From positions 75,456,001 through 75,520,000 of the forward strand of contig JAZBRS010000075.1 in assembly GCA_037176725.1 (NCBI GenBank): a stretch of DNA of 64,000 nucleotides, read 5' to 3'. Positions 1 through 10,770 of this stretch are shown piece by piece (position 1 is the stretch's first letter; each line of letters starts with the position of its first letter). The stretch is from Posidonia oceanica. Lineage: Eukaryota; Streptophyta; Magnoliopsida; Alismatales; Posidoniaceae. The notes beneath the pieces were generated by a model, which did not search any database, had not been told where the DNA came from, and saw only the letters and a list, made by a program, of their open reading frames with translations. Both the position numbers and the translations under genes were made by a program.

Positions 1-952
1 TCTGCAGCGGTTGATACACAGAAAGTGGAAAGTCGGCTAGATGATCTACCATGGCCTGCCCCTTCATTGATTTCTGTGTGACGAAGGTGATGTCATATTG
101 AGACAATAGCACTTGCCACTTAACACATCTGCCTACCATAGCCGGCTTCTGAAAAAGGAACTTGATTGGATCATGCTGGCATAGGAGTTGTACTGGGTGT
201 GCCATCAAATAGTGCCTTAGCTTCTGCACGGCCCAAACAAGAGACAGGCAAGATTTCTCTATGGTACTGTACTTGGCTTCGCAATCAGTGAACTTCTTGC
301 TCAGGTAATAGATAGCATGCTCTTTTCTACCCGATTCATCATGCTGGCCCAAGACGACGCCCATGGAATGCTGCGTGGTAGATAGGTAGAGAATCAGAGG
401 TCTCCCTGGTGTGGGAGGAACCAGGACAGGAGGCTTGATCAGGAGCTGCTTGATTTTGTCAAATGCAGCTTGGCACTCCTCTCTCCAATGGATCTGTGCA
501 TTCTTCCTCAGGAGCTTGAAGATCGGTTCGTAGATAGGTGTGAGCTGTGCGATGAACCGACTGATGTATTGCAAACGTCTTAGTAGACCTCTGACTTCTC
601 TCTCGGTCTTGGGGGGTGGCATATCCACGATGGCTTTGGCCTTGCTAGGGTTCACTTCAATTTCCCTCTGGCTGACGATGTAGCCCAGTAGCTTGCCAGA
701 TGATACCCCGAAAACACACTTGCTAGGGTTAAGGTGCAGCTTGTACTTTCTCAGGCGATCAAATAGCTTCTTGAGGCAGATGAGGTGATCTTCAGGCTTT
801 CTAGACTTTGCAATAATGTCATCCACGTAGACCTCAACTTCTTGGTGCATGTGGTCGTGGAACAGTGCTGTCATTGCCCTTTGGTATGTGGCCCCGGCGT
901 TCTTAAGCCCAAACGGCATAACTTGGTAGCAGAAGACTCCCCAGGGGGTGAT
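1..952 (-). CDS. Element Z: reverse transcriptase/RNase H fragment, open
   Basis: The minus strand reads without a stop from 952 to 1, about 317 codons. It starts inside RT with the ITPWG and QVMPFGLKN motifs and passes the catalytic YVDD. It continues through the connection (GYIVSQREIEVNP) into a Ty3-type RNase H region (LVWAVQKLRHYL). The first catalytic Asp of this RNase H appears replaced (LYLSTTQHSMG), as is usual in Tat-lineage elements whose native RNase H degenerated. The sequence differs clearly from the RT of elements B and G, so it is another family or subfamily. It runs off the left edge of the window, and element A cuts its 5' part at 952/953. The open frame suggests Z was still young when A landed. 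Family assignment is from motifs; Tat lineage is likely. Confidence 0.88.
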   Translation of the reverse strand, partial: MTPWGVFCYQVMPFGLKNAGATYQRAMTALFHDHMHQEVEVYVDDIIAKSRKPEDHLICLKKLFDRLRKYKLHLNPSKCVFGVSSGKLLGYIVSQREIEVNPSKAKAIVDMPPPKTEREVRGLLRRLQYISRFIAQLTPIYEPIFKLLRKNAQIHWREECQAAFDKIKQLLIKPPVLVPPTPGRPLILYLSTTQHSMGVVLGQHDESGRKEHAIYYLSKKFTDCEAKYSTIEKSCLSLVWAVQKLRHYLMAHPVQLLCQHDPIKFLFQKPAMVGRCVKWQVLLSQYDITFVTQKSMKGQAMVDHLADFPLSVYQPLQ

Positions 953-1164
953 TGTAGATACCCCATTTTGGCACTCCCTTCATGTCAGTATAGTCTATTG
1001 CATTAGGTCGCTCCTACAAGCCCTTTGCTCAATCCAGGACGTCTTACTCGAGCCAAACGCCTTCTCTCCAGTTTAAAATGTTATCCCTATCTAAGCCCCA
1101 AGTGTCGGCAACTTGAATGTTCTTCATGTCTTGAGCAAATTTAGGAGATGGACTGACTGAGGGT

Positions 1165-1449
1165 GTTGTACGCTGGACTCCCAGCATACAACGTTGGCCG
1201 CTGGTTTTCCAACGTCCAACGTGGCAACCCAGTCAGTCCAAAACTTTCTTTATTTGGTCAAATCTAAAATTTGTGTTTTTGCCTTCTTTAGAGCCAGTTG
1301 ACCGGTCAAAGCAATCATGACTGAGTTAAACACACTTAATGACATCTTAATTGGGGAATATTCCTTTATCCTGGCATCTAAGCCTCGGAGGTCGTTATAC
1401 GCTGGGATTCCTGTGGATAACGTTGTGTGCTGTATTTCCAGCGTCCAAC
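1165..1449 (+). repeat. Paired hairpin clusters in U3 of LTR1 (2 + 2 units of 28 nt)
   Basis: Each unit has a 12-nt arm such as GTTGTACGCTGG, a 4-nt loop and a complementary arm such as CCAGCATACAAC. Units abut, so AAC|GTT junctions form AACGTT. The clusters are at 1165-1220 and 1394-1449, each exactly 56 nt. The corresponding pairs in other LTRs are 5066-5149 and 5322-5377, 22386-22469 and 22642-22697, 41864-41947 and 42122-42177, 50364-50447 and 50621-50676. On the reverse strand they are 61182-61265 and 60953-61008. Lengths are always 56 or 84. Confidence 0.85.
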
Positions 1450-1513
1450 ACCTCTGAAACAGGAAATTTTGCTGACTTGGCCTTTATGTCCATTTTTGTT
1501 CCTCCCCTGTTTC

Positions 1514-1520
1514 TATAAAA
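1514..1520 (+). promoter_or_regulatory. TATA box of LTR1
   Basis: TATAAAA lies within the block CTATAAAAGCAGGGGTACCC, conserved in position in all six LTRs. Transcription of element A would start some 25-35 bp downstream. Confidence 0.7.
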
Positions 1521-2272
1521 GCAGGGGTACCCCCACAGGATCAGGGAGGCCGGATGTTTCAAGCTCACACAAATCGGATTTTATTTCTTGAAGATTAAGA
1601 GGGATTTCTAGAGAGAAGTGAGATCTTTGAGAGTTGAAATAGTGAAGAGAGCTTGAGTCTCTCTTTGTCGTCAGCAACATCATGTCGACATATCTTGCAG
1701 CCTGTGCATAGATAAAAAGGGGACTCCCTTTGTTTTTTTTTTCTTTTCTTTTCATATCATACATTGAATTCGGTAGTATAATCAAACATGTTTATTTCAT
1801 ATTGTTGTAGCTAGGCATACATTTCCATCAGTTGCAACCGGGGGGATCAAACCCCTCGGGTACGTATTTCGTTGTGTTTCTTCATTTCCCATGTTGCTTG
1901 TTTTGAATTAGTTACTACACCATATTAATCCATATCTGCGTTATTTCTATTTGTTTTGTTAACATTTGTTATACAAGGGGGAAGAAGCAAGAAGAAGAAA
2001 TTCACCAAGCACGGGCACCCTTGGGCAACGCAGGCGTTGTCCCAAGGTAGCAGAACCCACACCCTACATCTCCCAAGGCGTCTCGAGGGTCGGCGAAAGC
2101 GAACCTAGAGTGGCGATCACACTGACTTCAACATACGTGGAGTGAAGAAGTCGGATACAACAAAAGGGGGATCGAAGAAGGAGCAAACAGAAACAAAGGC
2201 GAAGTGAAGGCTTTCCCCTCCTCCTTTAAAAACTCATCTTCCCTCCTTCCCAAAAACCCCATGTCCACAGTC

Positions 2273-2289
2273 TGGCGATTATGGTGGGA
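2273..2289 (+). other. Primer-binding site of element A
   Basis: Three bases after the LTR end comes TGGCGATTATGGTGGGA. It resembles the complement of the 3' end of a plant tRNA-Arg (CCG type, TGGCGACCACAGTGGGA recalled from memory) with a few mismatches. Ogre elements are known to use tRNA-Arg. Confidence 0.7.
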
Positions 2290-3861
2290 TGGCTAAAAGT
2301 GCCCCCGTGCAAGGTGAGTAAGCCCTTCTTTCTTCTTCCTCCTCATTATTGACATTCTTAGTTTTAGTTTTAGTTTCTTAGTTTTTTTTAAGTTTTAAAG
2401 AAGTAGCGAAATTCCTCGTAGTGTTTTGAGGCGTCATGATCTTTTTCGTTTGTTTTCTACGTTTAAATAATTGAAATCACCTCCCCCTTCTCTTTGGATT
2501 CTCGGGCGTGGGGGTGGTTTGTAAAAGCTACAGGTTTTTCTGAAAAAAACACTGTCAGTACGTTATACGTGTAAAATGGCGCGTCCAACATTGGACGCCC
2601 CAATATCTGCGTCTAACGACTACTGAACAGAAACCTTTCTGTTTTAAATTTTTTCTTAGTTTTCTTTTCATAACTGGCCCAAGGACTGAGGTGTGAGGTG
2701 ATCGGCTTTGCCGTAGGGACTGGAACCTTAATCTTTGAGTGCTTTTCAAAAAAAAAAAAACAAAAAAAATCGAATCTTTGTATATGACTTGCATGGCTCT
2801 TATTGGGAACTAATTGCTTACATCATTTCTTTAGTTATATAAGTAATCGTCTAGGTCCCAAGTACCTCTGTTGCAAAGGGCTTAGGAAAGGTACTTGTAT
2901 TGCCATTTTCTTTCACAAGGGGCCCTCCTTCTTCCTTGGCTTTTTGTGAAAGATAATTAGAACCTCAAGTCTTGATTTGTATTCTTCCCCCCCTTCGGTG
3001 GTTTGTTTAGTTTATTATTGTTGATACACGAGAGACCCGATCAATCCCGAGTACGCTGGGCTCTACCTCTATGGGGTAGGGACCTAAGTGTATTCAGGCT
3101 CCCCCTAGCATCCTCAGGAGTTGAGGTAGGGGGTAGTACCAAAAAAAAAAAACATTTTACCCATTTTGTGAGAATCCATAGAAATCCTTAAAAAAAAAAA
3201 AAGCCATACCGAAGTCTTAAGGTACCTTGAGAGCTACGCAGGTTTAAGACACTAATCTCAAAGTGAAAATAAAAATCAAAATTTTAAATCGCTGTTTGAA
3301 AGTGTTTCTGTGCAGTTCTCTGTAACAGGGTGTTAGACGCTGGAATCGCTGTGTCTAACGTTGGACGCTGTAGATACCGCGTCTAACGCATTCTTTACTT
3401 GGCTGTTTATTTTCTAGCTTTTCTATGGTGGATTAATTGCAGGGGAAGACATTTGAAAAACCATAAACAGAATAGTAGCAGTTTTATATTCAGTTCTTTT
3501 TTTCTTTTTAGGATCCTGTATTAAATCGTGAAATTTTGTAATTTCCTTTTTTGTAAGCACTTGTAACCCTTCCATTATATTAAAAAACAAAAGAAAAGAG
3601 AGATGAAAAAATGAAAAAAAAGGGAAAAGAAAAAAAAAGAGAGAAAACAAAAAAAGGAAAAAAGGAGAGAAAAAAAAGAAAAAAAGAGAGTGAAAGAAAA
3701 GAAACAGGAAAAGAATAGGGGGAACACAGCTGAGAGTGTTGAATGCAGAGTTTACTGCGTCCAGCGTTGTACACGCAGTTTACTACATCCAACGTTGTAC
3801 GCACACTGCCAGGCGTATTACGCCGTGAAGCCAATTTCATCTCATTATCAAGGTTGCTACA
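2290..3861 (+). other. Leader (5' UTR) of element A
   Basis: No gene is seen. The leader carries hairpin clusters at 2562-2617 (2 units), 3332-3387 (2 units) and 3738-3821 (3 units). A purine-rich tract of A and G (about 3588-3715) sits just before gag. Elements B and D have the same order, while G lacks the middle part. There is a possible packaging or translation-control role, but this is not demonstrable here. Confidence 0.7.
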
Positions 3862-4853
3862 ATGATGAACCAAGTCTTTGAAGCTGAACAGCTAGAAAGA
3901 GAGAGGTCAGACTTAGTAAGTACCTCGGGAGAGGAGCCCACAATCTACCATCCGATCAACGGAGAAGCCTTGGATCTAAACTCGATCCAGTATAAAGCCA
4001 TGTACCAGTTCTTAAACGAAGAGACATCAACTCCTATGGGGCCGTGTCAGAACAACCTCCAGCAGCCACCCCACCTCGGTGAAGGACAACGAAGGCCAGT
4101 TGCGGACCATACCCCTGACGATCTATACCAGGGACAAAATGGCAACCCACCGCCGGATACAAACCACCCAGGTCACGGTACAGCGCTCAACGGAGCTTAT
4201 AACTCAAGGGCCAACCTCTTGATTCTGGAACAAAATCACATGCCACATGGCGAGTACAAGGAAAGAGTCTATCCGCCTTACAGGCACCAAGGACAGCATC
4301 TCCAACCACCTACGGTAGGCAATCAGCCTTAGCCAGATTATCACCACCACCAGGCATCTCCCCCGCGATACGAGCCGGTCGCACCTCAACACTTCTACAA
4401 CAGCTATCCTCATCAGCAGCAGAACCACCAGTCCTTCAACTCACATGTCCTGACCCCATCAGCTGGGATAACAAATTTGGATGAAATGAGAAAAATGCTC
4501 AGTGCATTAGGGGTACATACCCAAGCTCCGGCAAACTTTGATATGAGCCGGTTTCCCCCATTCAGATTACCCCCAGGTTTCAAGTACCTGAAGACTCCCA
4601 AGTTCAACGGAACCACCAACTCACTCAGTCACCTAGTGCGGTTCCAAATGGAGTCCACCCCCTGCTTCCATGACTTGGAGCTTGTCGTACACTTGTTCTT
4701 CTACTCGCTTGAAGGAGAGCCCATGGAATGGTTTCTCACTCTCTCCAAGGAAGACCTCAGCAGCTTTGATAAAATCAGAGAGAGCTTCCTCACAAAATAC
4801 CAGCACAAGATAGATCCTAAGTTGACTTTCCACGACCTAAGCAAGGAGGTAAT
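3862..4853 (+). pseudogene. gag: Element A gag, N-terminal part, interrupted
   Basis: The frame opens MMNQVFEAEQLERERSD and continues through a Pro/Gln/His-rich region into the conserved gag core (LPPGFKYLKTPKFNGTT, then SLEGEPMEWFLTLSKEDL). This core matches the retrotransposon gag capsid region seen in plant Ty3/gypsy elements. A TAG at 4330-4332 breaks the frame; D has CGG at that place. LTR2 enters at 4854, about codon 331. The start codon is chosen because the same first residues occur in B, D and G at the same distance from the purine tract. It would encode the structural particle protein. It is non-functional as it stands. Confidence 0.88.
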
Positions 4854-6143
4854 TGTAGATACCCCGTTTTGGCACTCCCTTCACGTTAGTATAGTCTTTT
4901 GTATTAGGTCGTTCCTAGAAGCCCTTCGCCTGATCCAGGACGTCTCACTCGAGCCAAATGTTTTCTCTTCAGTCCAAAATTTTATCCCTATCTAAGCCCC
5001 AAGTGTCGGTAACTTGAATATTCTTCATGTCTTGACCAAATTTGGAAATTGAACTGACTAAGGGTGTTGAATGCTGGCTTCTCAGCATACAACGTTGGCC
5101 GCTGGTTTTCCAGCGGCTAACATTGGCCGCTGGTTTTCCAGCGTCTAACGTGGCAACCCGGTCAGCCCAAAACTTTCTTTATTTGGCTAAATCCAAAATT
5201 CGTTTTTTGCCTTCTTTGGATCCTATTGACCGGTCAAAGCCATCAAAGCTGAGTTAAACAGACTTAATGACTCATTAATTGGGGAATCTTCATTTATCCT
5301 GGCAGTTATGTCTCGGAGGTCGTTATATGCTGGGACTCCCGCTTATAACGTTATACGCTGGTTTTCCAGCGTATAACACTTCTGAAACAGGAAATTCTGC
5401 TGACTTGGCCTTTGTGTCCTTTTTTGTTCCCCCCTACTTCTATAAAAGCAAGGGTACCCCCACAAGGTTAAGGGTCGAATTTTTGGAGCTCACATGTTTT
5501 TTTTGAGATTGAAAGATTTTTAGAAAGAAGTGAGGTCCTTGAGAATTGAAAGAGTGAAGAGAGATTTTGAAAGGCGAAAAGTCTTCGAAAGGGGATTCTA
5601 TTTTATTGTTTTCTTTTCTTTTTCTCATACCACATATTTAATAACATAGCATAATCATGCAATTTTGAGTTCATATATTGTAGTAGCTAAGCATACATTT
5701 TTATTAATTGCAACCGGGGGGATCAAACCCCTCGGGTACGTATTTCATTGCGTTTCTTCATTTTTTCTATTTATTCAGAATAAGTTACTACACATATTAA
5801 TCCATCTTTGCATTATTTTTGTTTGTTTTGCTAACATTTGTCATACGAGGAAGAAGAAAGAAGAAGAAACTCACCAAGCATGGGCATTTTTGGGCAATGC
5901 TGGCGTTGTCCCAAGGTAGCAGAATCCACAACCATATCACCTCTCCCAAGGCATCTCGAGGGCCAGCGAAAGCAAATCGAGAGTGGCGATCACACTGACT
6001 TCATCACACGTGGAGTGAAGAAGTCGGATACAACAAAAGGGGACCCCAAGAAGGAGCGAAGAATAGCAACAAAGAAGGGAGGGGCGAAGCCTTCCTTCTC
6101 CTCCCGAAAAATTCCTCCTCCTCACCAAAACCCCATATCCACA
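4854..6143 (+). repeat. LTR2: 5' LTR of element B
   Basis: 1290 bp, TGTAGATACC to CATATCCACA. U3 hairpin clusters are at 5066-5149 (3 units, 84 nt) and 5322-5377 (2 units, 56 nt). The LTR is clearly the same family as LTR1 but diverged. It is flanked on the left by gag of element A. Confidence 0.9.
5441..5447 (+). promoter_or_regulatory. TATA box of LTR2
   Basis: TATAAAA in the conserved block CTATAAAAGCAAGGGTACCC, 63 bp after the second hairpin cluster. Confidence 0.68.
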
Positions 6144-6146
6144 GTC

Positions 6147-6163
6147 TGGTGATCACGGTGGGA
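6147..6163 (+). other. Primer-binding site of element B
   Basis: TGGTGATCACGGTGGGA starts three bases after the LTR end. It is complementary to a tRNA-Arg 3' end with few mismatches. Confidence 0.7.
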
Positions 6164-7741
6164 TGGCTAAAAGTGCCCCGTGCAAGGTGAGTAAGCCCTT
6201 CTTTCTTCTTTTCCCTCATTATTGACATTCTTAGTTTTAGTTTTAGTTTCTTAATTTCTCGTATGTTTTAAAGAAGCGGCGAAATTCCTCGTAGTGTTTT
6301 GAGGCATCGTGATCTTTTTTCCGTTTGTATTCTACGCTTGAATAACTGAAATCACCTCCCCCTTCTCTCTGGATTCTCGGGAGTGGAGGTGGTTTGTAAA
6401 AGCTACTGGTTTTTCTGCAAAAAACTCTGTCAGTACGTTATACGCGTGATCTGGCGCGTCTAACATTGGACGCACCAATATCCACGTCTAACGACTACTG
6501 AACAGAAACCTTTCTGTTTTAAAATTTTTTTCCTTAGTTTTCTTTTCCTAACTGGCTCAAGGACTGAGGTGTGAGGTGATCGACTTTGCCATAGGGACCA
6601 GAACTTCAGTTTCTTTGGGTGCTTTGCAAGAAAAAAAACAACAAAAAAATCAAATCTTTCTGAATGACTTGCATGGCCCTTATTGGGAACTAATTGTTTG
6701 TGTCATTTCTTGAGTTATATAAGTAACCGTCTAGGTCCCAAACACCTCTGTTGCAAAGGGCTTAGGAAAGGTACTTGTATTGTCATTTTCTTTCACAAGG
6801 GGCCCTTCTTCTTCTTCCTTGGCTTGTTTGTGAAAGATAATTAGAACCTCAAGCTTTGATTTGTATTCCTCCCTCCCCCCTTTCGGTGGTTTGATTGTGC
6901 TTGGTGTGTTGATACGTGAGTGACCCGATCAATCCTGAGTACGCTGGGCTCTACCTCTACGGGGTAGGGAACTAAGTGTATTTAGGCTCCCCAAAGATTC
7001 TCAGGAGTTGAGATAGGGGCAGTACCAAAAAAAAAAGAGAAATCTTTCACCCATTTTGTGAGGAGCCATTGAAGTCCCGAAAAAGAGCCATACCTAAGCC
7101 TTAAGGAACCTAGAGAGCTACAGTAGGTTTAAAACACTAATTTCAAAGCAAAAACAAAAGCTAAAACTTTAATTGCTGTCTAAAAGTGTTTCGGTGCAGT
7201 TTTCTGTAAACAGGGTGTTAGACGCTCGGATAACTGCATTTAACGTTGTACGCAGAAGGTCCAGCGGCTAACGCATTCTCTGTGTGTTTGCTTATATTTA
7301 GCTCCTCTGTGTGATCGTTTGGCAGGGGAAGACATTTGAAAAACCATAAACAGGACAGTAGTAGTTTTATATTCAGTTTTTACTTTTTAGGAGCCTGTAT
7401 TAAATCGTAAAATTTTGTAATTTCTTTTTTTTGTAAGCACTTGTAATCCTTCCATTATATAAAAAAAAGACAAAAAAAAAGGAAAAGAGCAAAAAAAAGG
7501 GGAAAAGCAAAAAAAAATCAGAAAAGCAAAAAGAAAAAACATCAGAAAAGCAAAAAACAGAAAAGCAAAAAAGAAACAGAGAGAAAAGCAGAGAAGAAAA
7601 GAGAAGATAGGAAAAGAATAGAGGAAATACAGCTGGGAGTGTTGAATGCGCAGTTTACTGCGTCCAACGTTGTACGCCGCATTCTGAGGCGTATTACGCG
7701 ATGAAGCCAATTCCATCTCATTATCAAAAGCTGCTACAATA
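6164..7741 (+). other. Leader of element B
   Basis: No gene is seen. Hairpin clusters are at 6437-6492, 7217-7272 and 7641-7697. An A/G-rich tract is at about 7455-7620. The leader is collinear with those of A and D. Confidence 0.7.
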
Positions 7742-9950
7742 ATGAACCAAGTCTTTGAAGCTGAACAGCTAGAAAGAGAGAGGTCAGACTCAGTAAGTAC
7801 CTCGGGAGAGGAGCCCACAATCTACCATCTGATCACCGGAGAAGCCTTGGATCCAGACTTGATCTAGTATAAAGCCATGTACTAGTTCTTAAACAAAGAG
7901 ACATCAACCCCTGTGGGGCCATGTCAGAATAACCTCCAGTAGCCACCCCACCTCGGTGAAGGACAACAAAGGCCAGTTATGGACCATACCCCTGACAATC
8001 TATACCTGGGACAAAATGGCAATCCACCACTGGACACAAACCACCCAAGTCACGGTACAGTGCTCAACGGAGCTTATAACTCAAGGGCCAACCCTTTGAT
8101 TCAGGAACAAAGTCACATACCACATGGCGAGTACAAGGAAGGAGTCTATCTGCCCCACAGGCACCCAAGACATCATCACCACCACCATCAGGCATCTCCC
8201 CCGCGATACGAGCAGGTCATACCTCAACACTTCTGCAACAACTATCTTCATCAGCAGCACAACCATCAGTCCTTTAACTCACATGTCCCGACCCCATCAG
8301 CCGGGACAGCAAATTTGGATGAGATGAGAAAAATACTCAGTGCATTAGGGGTACATACCCAAGCTCCGGCAGACTTTAATATGAGCCGGTTTCCCCCATT
8401 CAGATTACCTCCGGGCTTCAAGTACCCGAAGACTCCCAAGTTCAACAAAACCACTAACCCACTCAGTCACCTAGTGGGGTTCCAAATGGAATCAGCCCCC
8501 TACTTCCATGACTTGGGGCTTGTTGTACACCTGTTCTTCTACTCACTTGAAGGAGAGCCCATGGATTGGTTTCTCACTCTCTCCAAGGAAGACCTCAGCA
8601 GCTTTGTTAAAATCAGAGAGAGCTTCCTTACAAAATACCAGCACAAGAGAGACCCCAAGCCAACCTTCCACGATCTAAGCAAGGAGGTCATGAAGCAAGG
8701 TGAGAGCTGGGTGACATTTGCCAACAGATGGTGGGAAATGGCGGCCAGATCAGGATTGACCATTCCAGAGAGACAGGTGGTCCAGACCCTCATTGCAAAC
8801 ACCACTAGACCGATGAAAAAGGGACTCGTGAATGCCTACTGTCCCAATGTGACGGTCTTGTATGAAGTGGCAGCCTCCGTTAAAGAAAATTTGCATGAAT
8901 TCATGGAGGAGCCCAAGAAGAGCCGGAAAACACAGGTAGTGGAGGGCGTGACTGGAGTCGTCAACAAGATGGGCTCCGCACCCAGGCCATTTGAACAAAG
9001 GGCTATACTAGCTTCACAACAGCCAAGCTGGAGCCACCCTCCTCCCCAGCAACAACAAGCATGGAGCCACCCTCTTCCTCAGCAGCAACAAGCATGGAGC
9101 CACCCTCCTCCCTAGCAGCAATAAGCATGGAGCCACCCTCCTCCCCAGCAACAGCAAGCATGGAGCCGCCCTCCTCAGCAACAGCAGGCATGGAATAACC
9201 CTTCCCCTTAGCAGCAAATCTGCCTTATGTAGAATGCTCCCTGGCAGCAATGGACTAGGGGCAATCCAAATAACCAGGCCAACAACAGAAATCCCCACAA
9301 CAATAGTGGAAACGGGGGCGGTTATCACAATGTTCACCCTCCACATCTATTGCTACGCAAAAGGGGAAGAAGAGACCATTACCCTCCTCTACCGGTCACA
9401 CTGGCAGATATGTTCATAGAGGTAGAGGATGCAAAAGCAATTGAACTCCCGCCAGCCAGGCCTTAATTGCCAAATTGTGACCAGAGCAAATACTGCCCGT
9501 TCCATAGAGTACATGGTCACAACATTAATGACTGTTGGACTTTCAGAGACATAGTCTATGACATGGTAGAGGCAGATGTGTTTGAATGGGATGTCCTGGT
9601 GAAAAGAGCAAAAAATAGGAAGCAGACAGGGACGTCTCAACAGGCCTACAGTGACCCTCTCCTTAAGCACCAAGTCATGGCATTCCAGGACGAATAGCTC
9701 CCTAGTCCGCTAACATCAAAAGACTGGGACAACCACGCCATACCAGAAGTGAACTAGGACAGCCAAGCTGAGGATTGGGGAATAATCTCAGATGATGATT
9801 GGGACAGCGAGGCAGACGAGGGGCTAACAATGAAAGATCTCCTTAGCCAGTTCAACCTCACAGCAGTAGTGGAGGGACCACAAGACGATATGAAGGAAGA
9901 AAGCCAAGTTCAAAAAGCCAATCAGCAAATTGAATAGGAAAATATAGTCT
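7742..9950 (+). pseudogene. gag: Element B gag
   Basis: One frame starts at ATG 7742 (NQVFEAEQLERERSDS). TAG stops at 7865, 7883 and 7940 each stand where the sister copies have CAG. The frame is then open until TAG at 9113. Domains in order are a His/Pro-rich N-terminus, the capsid-like core (FKIRESFLTKYQHK style, about 8440-8990) and four or five copies of an AWSHPPPQQQQ-type repeat (9020-9200). A zinc-knuckle variant with Cys-x2-His-x4-His-x4-Cys spacing (YCPFHRVHGHNINDC) lies near 9497-9541. The acidic DDDWDSEADEG stretch before the protease follows. The role is particle assembly and RNA binding. It is not functional as written. Confidence 0.88.
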
Positions 9951-10770
9951 TCAAAGATTCGGAGCTTCCGCCCTCACATAAGCAAGAGCTGCTGCTTGTC
10001 ATCACAGTGGACATCAATGACCATGTGCTGCAAAGAGTTTTAATTGACACTGGAGCGAGCCGAAGCCTCAGTTCTCTCTCCACACTCCGGAGCTTAGGGC
10101 TAAATGAAAATGAGCTAGATAGAACCCCCTTTATGTGCACTAGGTTTGATCAGAAGGAGAAATTGGCACTAGGGACAATGCCCATGGAAATCACAGTCGG
10201 TCCTTTGACCAGTATCACTTCGGTGATCATTATGAAGGAAGAAGTCTTGGAACCACTCATCCTAGGGAGGTCTTGGCTAGCAGAGGTTGGGGCCGTAGCA
10301 TCTTCAGTTCATCAAATGCTAGAATTCAAATACCAAGGAGCGGTCAATAGCATTCCTGCTAATCGATCGGGGATTCTATGCACATTCAGGATGCCCGAGC
10401 CACAAATTGCAACCCTTCAGGAAGAGGAGGAGTCACGACGTCTGCCGTGGAGAAAATCATCGCTGTGGGCTCCCAAGTCGCTATCACCACCGGTCTCCCC
10501 AATCTTCAGAGTAGCTAGGCCACCGTCAAGTCAGTTGCTGGCCCTCAACACTTCAGCATTCCGGAACACTACTACCCCGTCATCCCCAATCTTCCGAATG
10601 CCAACAGAGCAGCTAGCTAGGGCCACAAAGCCACCAGAGCTTAGCGGAGCTATACGGAGGGAGTCCATCTTCGCCTGGCCGCTCAAGAAGGGAGCATCCA
10701 GCGACCTGTGCAAAGAAAAGGGGGCTGCTGCGCCCATCACCAGAGGAGGGAGGCTGTCGAACCGTCATAC
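9951..10770 (+). pseudogene. pro: Element B retropepsin domain 1 (PR1)
   Basis: Same frame as gag. A retropepsin fold is indicated by VLIDTGASRSLSSLSTLRSLG, with catalytic Asp in DTGA, and by the second hydrophobic signature LILGRSWL about 75 residues later. A Pro/Ser-rich linker (PPVSPIFR repeated) follows. It would cleave the gag-pol polyprotein as a dimer. The frame survives to about 10764, where two bases are missing relative to G and D (near TCGAACCG) and the reading frame shifts. The element encodes a second homologous protease immediately after, see PR2. Confidence 0.88.

Larger units (their letters stand above)
953..2269 (+). repeat. LTR1: 5' LTR of element A
   Basis: The LTR is 1317 bp, starts TGTAGATACC and ends CATGTCCACA. 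U3 holds two clusters of 28-nt hairpin units (1165-1220 and 1394-1449), the second ending 65 bp upstream of the TATA box. The same layout recurs in the LTRs at 4854, 22174, 41652, 50155 and, on the minus strand, 60060. The sequence after the TATA box (about 1545-2269) is probably R-U5. Only this copy has two hairpins in the first cluster; the other five have three. Confidence 0.9.
953..4853 (+). mobile_element. Element A: Ogre-like Tat retrotransposon, 5' part only
   Basis: A starts with TGTAGATACCCC immediately after the RT codons of Z. It contains a full LTR, a tRNA-Arg-type primer-binding site, a long leader and about 330 codons of gag. At 4854 the start of a second LTR of the same family interrupts gag, so A is the host of element B. 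No downstream part of A is recognisable in the window. The predicted 3' junction with Z is not seen either. Confidence 0.85.

Noticed and set aside
3588..3715. Possible polyadenylation or simple-repeat microsatellite
   Set aside because: Imperfect A/G mixture conserved in position in A, B and D; it is a leader purine tract, not an independent repeat locus.
8150..8200. His-rich run (HHHHHH) in gag of B as a metal-binding domain
   Set aside because: CAC/CAT trinucleotide expansion; D has a shorter run and the others only HH or HHYH, so no conserved motif.
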